From: Azadirachta indica
Taxonomy: Eukaryota; Streptophyta; Magnoliopsida; Sapindales; Meliaceae
Length of the DNA stretch: 64,000 nucleotides
NCBI GenBank assembly: GCA_022749755.1
Contig: CM040445.1
Coordinates: 4,485,182 to 4,549,181 of the forward strand
Reading direction: 5' to 3'
Shown: positions 57,767 to 64,000 of the stretch, one piece after another
Layout: each line of letters begins with the position of its first letter
How positions within the stretch are numbered: position 1 is the first letter of the stretch
Made by a program: the position numbers and the translations under genes
The notes under the pieces: model-generated
What the model was told of the DNA's origin: nothing
Databases searched by the model: none
Seen by the model: the letters and a program-made list of their open reading frames with translations, nothing else

Positions 57767-58238
57767 ACTTAATATTTTGTCTCCCAACTTATCTTTCTTA
57801 TATTAATAAGATTAAAATACCCTTAAAAAATCAATTTCATCTGTTACCGATTTAATGGCAGGGGGGTTTTTGAGTATTTTCTTCTAATAAGGGTGAAATG
57901 TGCTAGGTCTGAATCTAACAGAGGGCGAATTGTCATTTTCCCTTTTAAAAATAATAATTAAAACATTTTATAAACATGTTTGGTGAAATTATCTATTCTG
58001 CACCTATGTTTAAAATTTTAAAACTTATTTACAAAATTTGTAACTTCTCAATTACAAATTTACACGTGTTAATTGGATATTGTGATCCCAAGCTCAAAGA
58101 ACATGAGAGCACACTTTTTCCCGCCCATTTTCAAAGAAACACCCCAAAGTTTAGTTTAGTGCCCTAGGGTTTCACACTGCCAGTTCTTTGTGATTCTGCT
58201 CACATTATAATTCCCCAATCCCCGTTACTCTCCCGAAA

Positions 58239-61200
58239 ATGAGTACTCCCATGGAAATTACCGTTCAGAACACCGCAGACGCCGAAATATCTGACCATAA
58301 TGGTGTTGCCGATTCGGCCCCGCCTATTCTGACTGAAGACAAATTTCTCGTCTCCGGTATGTGAAAGTATAATTACCTTCCTAACTTCGACGTCGATTTC
58401 AAGTTTTCATCTTTAATGTAGAATGTTTTTTTTTTTCAGTTGAAGTTTGCTTAAAGCCCTCGAGCACAGCTCGGATCGACGATGTCCGGTTAGCTGTTGA
58501 AAGGTAAGAATTTAATTATTTATTTTTATATATCACTCTGGTATTTTATGCTTTTTGAGTCCGATTTCTCAATTATAACCTTTTTAATTTTGTTTGATAT
58601 AGAATGATTAAGATTTTTGGTGGATTTATGTTTTGGGTTTAGGATGCTTGAAAAGAGGAGTTTAAGCTATGTAGATGGACCGATCCCTGTACCGACCGAC
58701 GATCCGTTTCTCATAGAAAATGTTCAAAGAATCTGTGTTTGTGACACCGGTCAGTTCTCTTTGTTTAGTTAGATTGGAAGATAAAATGCTTACATTTTGT
58801 TTTATTAAAAATACTGAAATAATTCTTTACTGATTATTCTATTATTTGACGAGCTGGAATATTTCAAGCAGACAAATTGGAAGTGAATATCTCCTAATAT
58901 TTATCAGCTTCAAATGATTCTGTACTTCTGATGTATGAATTTTCTAACATTGTAGATGAATGGGTAAAGAACCATGATATTCTTTTGTTCTGGCAAGTCA
59001 AACCAGTTGTGCATGTCTTTCAGGTAATTTTTCACATGTAATATGTTTCAAACTTCGAAATCTTTTGTTTATCCGGTGCATACAGATATATTTCTGGTTT
59101 AGTATAACAAGGAGATATGTTGTGCCTTGATTCTTTCTGACATTCTTTCTTTCATTCGAATTTCAACGTTGTTTTATTAGCTTAGCGAGGAAGGACCATG
59201 TGAGGAACTAAGTGGGGATGGCCAGCTTTCTAGCTTCAATGAATGGATTCTTCCTGCCAAGGAATTTGATGGCATGTGGGAGAGGTATATCTGTCGCTTA
59301 TCTTCTTTACAGCTTGTTTCATGATGTTGTAACATGGTAATCTTTCTTGCAGCCTGATTTATGAATCTGGTCTCAAGCAAAAGTTATTGCGATATGCAGC
59401 AAGTGCTTTGCTCTTCACAGAGAAGGGCGTTAATCCTTTCCTTGTGTCATGGAACCGGTAAAGGAAATCTAGTTGACCTCATTTATATCTATAAACTGAT
59501 TATACTATATTTCCTATGTAATAAGCAGAGGTGAAATCTCGGTTCTACACCTATACTAGGTTCCAATGGAGAGCATGTGGTGATTATGTTTGATTATTGA
59601 TAAATACAGGTAAGCCAAAAGAAATCTAATTACCTTTTCTAAATCTTTTATTTGTTTGCAGCATTATCCTTTTACATGGACCTCCAGGAACTGGGAAAAC
59701 ATCATTTTGTAAAGCGCTGGCCCAAAAATTGTCTATAAGATTTAGCTCCAGGTTGTAATAATATTTTTGTCCGAATTTTGTTTGTTTTAATGAACTATAT
59801 TTATTGCTTCCCTTATATTTGATCTATTCTCATTATGTTTTCTATCTTGCCATTCTTTAATCAGATACCCAAATTGCCAGTTGGTTGAAGTTAATGCACA
59901 CTCTTTATTCAGTAAATGGTTCTCTGAAAGTGGGAAGTTGGTATGTAGTCATGCTTTCATTCCTTTATAATTTTTTTCCAACCTTTTTAATTTTGGGTTT
60001 GAAATTTTTTATTGTTATGAGATGACTACTGACAATCTAGTTCAAACCTAGATTATTTCTGTACTTCTATAAACTTTGGTTCTGTTTATTGGCATTTAAT
60101 TGGTTCTAGTTTGTCTACCTGGAAATTAACAAACATCACTTAATTTCAGTTAAAAGGACTTAACTGTCTCACATTGTTTGAGGGAGGGAAAAGACAGAAT
60201 CAAAGTTGTTTCCCTGGGTTAACTTGCACGTCATATCTCACTTGGGGAACACTCTAAACCTTAATTTTGTTTTACCTTGTATGGCTTCACGTTTCTTGTT
60301 AAATACTGAATAGCTTTGTAGCAACAAAAAAGTCAATCTTGAGTTTTTATTTTGGTGCATGTGGCTCTGGGTTTTTACAGAGGAATATGTCAATTGTAGG
60401 TTGCGAAGCTTTTCCAAAAAATCCAAGAAATGGTAGAGGAAGAAAACAATCTGGTATTTGTTTTAATTGGTGAGATTTATTATGACATTGTTTCCTTTTA
60501 GATTTCTTTCTACCTTTTATATCATTATTTTTGTTTCTCTTAGCTAATATTTCCGTGATTATGGTCATGCTCAGATGAAGTTGAAAGCCTTGCTGCTGCT
60601 AGAAAGGCTGCTTTGTCTGGTTCTGAACCTTCAGATTCAATTAGGGTATTACAGTTCTGCTTCTGCTTGCTCTTTATTATATCTCCTTTCTAGAATAAGC
60701 TGCTAGGATTTTGTGATTCATCTTTTAAGGCTAATGCAACTTGAAAAATGCATCTCAGGTTGTGAATGCTCTACTAACTCAGATGGACAAGCTGAAATCA
60801 TCCCCAAATGTGATAATTCTGACTACCTCCAATATAACTGCTGCCATTGGTAAGCCTCTGATCTAGTTCACATTGAGTAAATTTGCCGGCTTAAAGCATC
60901 GCATGACCTGAACTCCATTTATTACTACCATTCCCCTTTCTTCCTTATGTATAGGCAGTTTATTGTCACTGTATATAAATTTGTTACTTATTTGTCCTTT
61001 CCATGGCTTCCTTATTTTTTGCATTTCTCATTTTATCTTTTGAAAATCTCCACCTGGTTCAAGTTTATAGACAACAATTTTTGTGTTTCAGATCTTGCAT
61101 TTGTTGATCGTGCTGATATCAAAGCATATGTTGGTCCTCCAACACTTCAAGCTCGATATGAAATTTTAAGGTCCTGTTTACAGGAAATTGTACGAACAGG

Positions 61201-61731
61201 AATCATATCAAATTTCCAGGTGAATACATATCTTACCTTCTGCAAGAAACCATGTCATTGAAGCCTTAATATTGATGAATGTCAGTGCTGTAATGGAATG
61301 ACTTAGTTCATATAATTAGTAATGAACATTGGAATTTCTTCAGGATTGTGATCGCATCATGCTTCCAAATTTTGCTACTTTAAAAGAGAAACTAAGTAAT
61401 CCTGAGATTCAAGAGGCTCACACACCACAGCACCCGCATAAACTCTTGCTTGAAGCTGCAGAAGCTTGCGAGGTTAGAAACAGAAACAATTAGCTTATTA
61501 CTAACTTTTGCATTTCATTCTGACATGTGAACTGAATAAATAAAGTGATTTTACTTTGACTGATCACTGTGATTTTTATGTTCTCTACAGGGGTTGAGTG
61601 GAAGATCATTAAGAAAACTTCCATTCCTGGCACATGCAGCTCTTGCTAACCCTTACAGTTGTGATCCTAGCAAGTTCTTGCTTACTATGATAGATACAGC
61701 TAGAAGGGAGCGTTCCGAGCTACCTGACTGA
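58239..61731 (+). CDS. PCH2: Pachytene checkpoint protein 2 / TRIP13 homologue (AAA+ ATPase)
   Basis: Fourteen exons: 58239-58356, 58440-58503, 58643-58749, 58956-59023, 59181-59284, 59353-59457, 59662-59751, 59865-59940, 60400-60469, 60575-60645, 60759-60849, 61092-61219, 61344-61472, 61591-61731. They sum to 1362 nt, 453 aa, frame intact. PCH2/TRIP13 remodels HORMA proteins (ASY1, MAD2) in meiotic axis and spindle checkpoint control. Seen: an N-terminal substrate-binding domain (about 1-150; [20 protein letters not shown]), Walker A GPPGTGKT, Walker B VFVLIDEVESL, sensor-1 VIILTTSN, an arginine finger region [11 protein letters not shown], and sensor-2 [16 protein letters not shown]. All key motifs are present and the length matches the family (about 430-470 aa). 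All junctions are GT-AG. The ATG at 58239 gives a short acidic N-terminus typical of plant homologues. Confidence 0.95.
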
Positions 61732-63098
61732 ATTTATGCTCAGTTCTGTAAAAGATGTTTAACTGTTAATGTAACAAGAAAAAGAAAAGGGAAAAGCTTC
61801 AATATTGTGCTGCCATTTCATGGTATCTTCAAAATCAGGTGTCCTGTTTGTTTTGCAAAGCTGGTAATTAGGGTCAAAACTCAATATCAGATGATAACAG
61901 CGGCGAGAAGCTACTTTTGCCTAGAGTAGCTTTAAAAACACATTGCAGCTCTGCGCATGTCTTCAACTATTTTGAATGCCCGATAGAAGTCATGGATTCA
62001 TCAAGTTGTCCCTGTAGAAAGAATGATGGTGTAGTTTAATGACAGAAGAAATATATTGACAAATAATAGAAGGCAACGTGGTTGATTGTTTCCTTTTGTG
62101 ATGAAAAGAGGCGCCGAGAATTTTGAGCCCTTTCCGAATTGGATAATCCAGTCATCTAATATAAGGAGAAGCAAATTACAGCTTGATACTCGGTATGCAA
62201 CAAAGAAATTTGCCAGACAAATAATCAACCATAAAACGGCCCATACCACCATTACCATAAACAAAATCATAATGAAGTGAATTTGCTGGAGAATGTTTAA
62301 GTCAAAGTTTTGTCAGTTGCCCAAGAGTAGCCATCCTAAATGATGAAGAAAATAAATGATTTGGCGGAGTCCTTGCGCTGCTGCTTGCTGTATTTATATT
62401 GTCCTTCAGCATGAGAAACAATTTTTTATTGGGTGGGGAATCTTCTTTGTTGGCTATCCACTATCCAATATGTTCTTTTTTTAAAAAAAAATGAAAGAAT
62501 TCCAAAATGAAAAACTTGCCTTGCAACAATAGTTTGAACTGCAAATTTTTCAACGAATCAAAATCCAGTACTTCTACATTCATTTACTCTTTCCTCGGAA
62601 CAATTTCTACTTAATAGTACAAATAAACAAAAGCAGAACAATTAGTATACATTTATTAACAGGAAAAACTTGGAGATAATCACTTCTACTAGCCTGAAAT
62701 TAGAAACAGAGCGTATCCACTTCTACACTTCCAAAACAAAAAGAAGAAAAAAAATTCAAGGATAAGAATGCTGAAACAGAAAAAATACATACCCTTGGGT
62801 AGAAAAATGCTTAAATTTTTCAAGCTGCATATCCAATAATATAATAATCGCACCCGCACATTTTTATTGTTGTACACAAGGCAAAATCATTACAATTTTG
62901 AGCAAATATGATCACCTTACAAAACCTGGAAACTAATCTCAATTGAATTTTGTAATAATCTTTCCTAAACAACTTTAATTAAGATAGGCACATAAGATTC
63001 AAAATTAATGTGCCATGGTTAGCAGAAAATACAAGGACGGTTCCACAGTGCAGGAGATTTAAACATTGCTGATTCTTCATAGAAGGGACGGTAGTTTG
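61732..63098. other. Intergenic, convergent PCH2 and PPR 3' ends
   Basis: 3' UTR and AT-rich spacer between convergent genes. Open frames at 62001-62280 on both strands overlap each other and show no coding character. Nothing else seen. Confidence 0.5.
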
Positions 63099-64000
63099 TC
63101 ACCTTGCAGAACCAAAAAGTTCAGAGATTTTAGAATCTTTACGAATATGATGAGGGCACTTGTAGAGCAGATCTTTGGCCTCAGAATGTCTACCTTCATT
63201 AAAGAAAGATTCAAAAACATGAAGATAAGCCGCAGATGATGGATATTCTTTCACACTCAATGCTTTCAAGAATTCTGAAGCATCCTCTATGGTTCCAAAC
63301 TTTGAAATATATTGAATGAAAGGCTCAGGGAAAGGTGGGTAGTTTTGTTTTTTCATTAATCGTAGAAGGTCCATTGCTTCTTCAATTTTCCTTACTTCCA
63401 AGAGCCTTTCAATAAGATTTTTAAATGTAGCTTGCCAAGGTCTTAAACGAGCTTTTTCTACCATCTCCAAGAGCAATTTATATGCGCTAATTACCCTTTT
63501 CTGACCAAGGAAACCATTTATCAAGACATCCAGAAGATCAGCATCAGCATCATAGTTTTTCTCCATCATCTTTGCAAAACACAATAATGCCTTGTCAACT
63601 TCATTTGCGGCACAATGCCCTTGAATCAAAACGGTCCAAGTTTTGATATCAGGAATACATCCCTTTTCTTCCATTTCATCCAGCAGATTGCAGGCTTCTT
63701 CAAATCTTCTAGCTTTACAAAGTCCGAATACAACTTGGCTGTATGTGATGTTGTCAGGCTCATATCCTGCATTTTTCATGACCTTCATTATCTTCTCTGC
63801 TTCATCAAACCTACCCACACTTGTCAGTGACCTGTGAATCCCATCATAAACAGCTTTAGAAAGGAAATTCCCTGATGCCTCATATTTCTTTGCAACTCTA
63901 AACACCAAACCTAGATCCGGGTTATCTCTTGATGAAATGCTCCGCAAAAGCAAGCTACAATCTTGAACCGAAGGCTTATACAGGCCATCCATCATATGCT
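63099..64000 (-). CDS. P-class PPR protein, C-terminal part (BIR6-like); runs off the window
   Basis: The last 299 or more codons of a pentatricopeptide protein; no stop is met before the window edge, so the N-terminal part lies beyond 64000. Repeats are visible: AVYDGIHRSLTSVGRFDEAEK, ITYSQVVFGLCKARRFEEA, KTWTVLIQGHCAANEVDKA, LLDVLINGFLGQKRVISA. They are 35-residue P-type, with no E or DYW extension. The C-terminus is LYKCPHHIRKDSKISELFGSAR. That ending and the layout recall Arabidopsis At3g48250 (BIR6), a mitochondrial splicing factor for nad7; the assignment is from memory. The P class usually acts in organellar RNA splicing, stability or translation. No breaks seen. Confidence 0.8.
   Translation of the reverse strand, partial: HMMDGLYKPSVQDCSLLLRSISSRDNPDLGLVFRVAKKYEASGNFLSKAVYDGIHRSLTSVGRFDEAEKIMKVMKNAGYEPDNITYSQVVFGLCKARRFEEACNLLDEMEEKGCIPDIKTWTVLIQGHCAANEVDKALLCFAKMMEKNYDADADLLDVLINGFLGQKRVISAYKLLLEMVEKARLRPWQATFKNLIERLLEVRKIEEAMDLLRLMKKQNYPPFPEPFIQYISKFGTIEDASEFLKALSVKEYPSSAAYLHVFESFFNEGRHSEAKDLLYKCPHHIRKDSKISELFGSAR

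Larger units (their letters stand above)
54498..58238. other. 3.7-kb AT-rich intergenic region
   Basis: Includes the ALS residual C-terminal coding in another frame (to 54562), a poly-T run of about 26 (54641-54666), a second copy of the AT-rich repeat (54787-55130), and a possible hAT-type MITE (57348-57766). No gene found. The last 100 bases are the PCH2 leader. Confidence 0.55.

Noticed and set aside
62001..62280. Overlapping frames on both strands after PCH2
   Set aside because: Composition is hydrophobic by AT bias, the strands overlap, and no splice partners or homologous motifs are visible.

Overview
The window is nuclear DNA from a dicotyledonous plant. The genes have GT-AG introns, the spacers are very AT-rich, there is a Pol III tRNA gene, and several families are plant-specific (ferric reduction oxidase, L-type lectin receptor kinase, DYW-class PPR, PIRL, C2-GRAM-VASt). 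The species cannot be fixed from sequence alone; a rosid-type tree is plausible. I see no retrotransposon coding sequence, virus, CRISPR array or bacterial operon.

Layout. 82-2470 (+): 3' six exons of a FRO8-type ferric reductase. 3550-5553 (-): intronless lectin receptor kinase S.1 type. 6275-6347 (+): tRNA-Ala(UGC). 8970-9679 (+): small PB1-domain protein. 11604-13199 (-): two-exon APC15-like anaphase-promoting-complex subunit. 14511-19369 (+): C2-GRAM-VASt lipid-binding protein gene with three disabling lesions. 20392-23049 (+): PIRL leucine-rich-repeat protein. 26343-28975 (+): MATE/DTX transporter, eight exons. 29638-29940 (+): 100-aa membrane protein. 32698-36510 (+): NBR1 selective-autophagy receptor. 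38234-41677 (+): Raf-like protein kinase. 42940-45039 (-): DYW-class PPR. 45799-46191 (+) and 47827-48255 (-): two plant proteins of unknown function. 52623-54497 (+): divergent acetolactate synthase, frameshifted near its C-terminus. 58239-61731 (+): PCH2/TRIP13 AAA+ ATPase, fourteen exons. 63099 to the window end (-): 3' part of a P-class PPR.

The genes are independent housekeeping and signalling loci, not a pathway cluster. Their neighbourhoods resemble several Arabidopsis blocks as I recall them (FRO8/C2-GRAM/Raf-like kinase; PB1/APC15-like; NBR1/PCH2; ALS/BIR6-like PPR), which suggests an ancestral gene order later split by genome duplication in Arabidopsis.

The main surprise is a set of lesions in otherwise well-conserved genes. 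One-base deletions occur in the PB1 gene, the C2-GRAM gene and the ALS gene. The C2-GRAM gene also has a lost 3' splice-site AG and an in-frame stop. The PB1 deletion could be neutralised by a tandem AGAG splice acceptor. They are either consensus errors or real null alleles, and the mix of types favours real decay at least for C2-GRAM. Spacers carry a near-perfect foldback MITE (50257-50483), a possible hAT-like MITE (57348-57766), two copies of another AT-rich repeat, two tandem duplications inside introns, and several G-box/TCP-type promoter palindromes.
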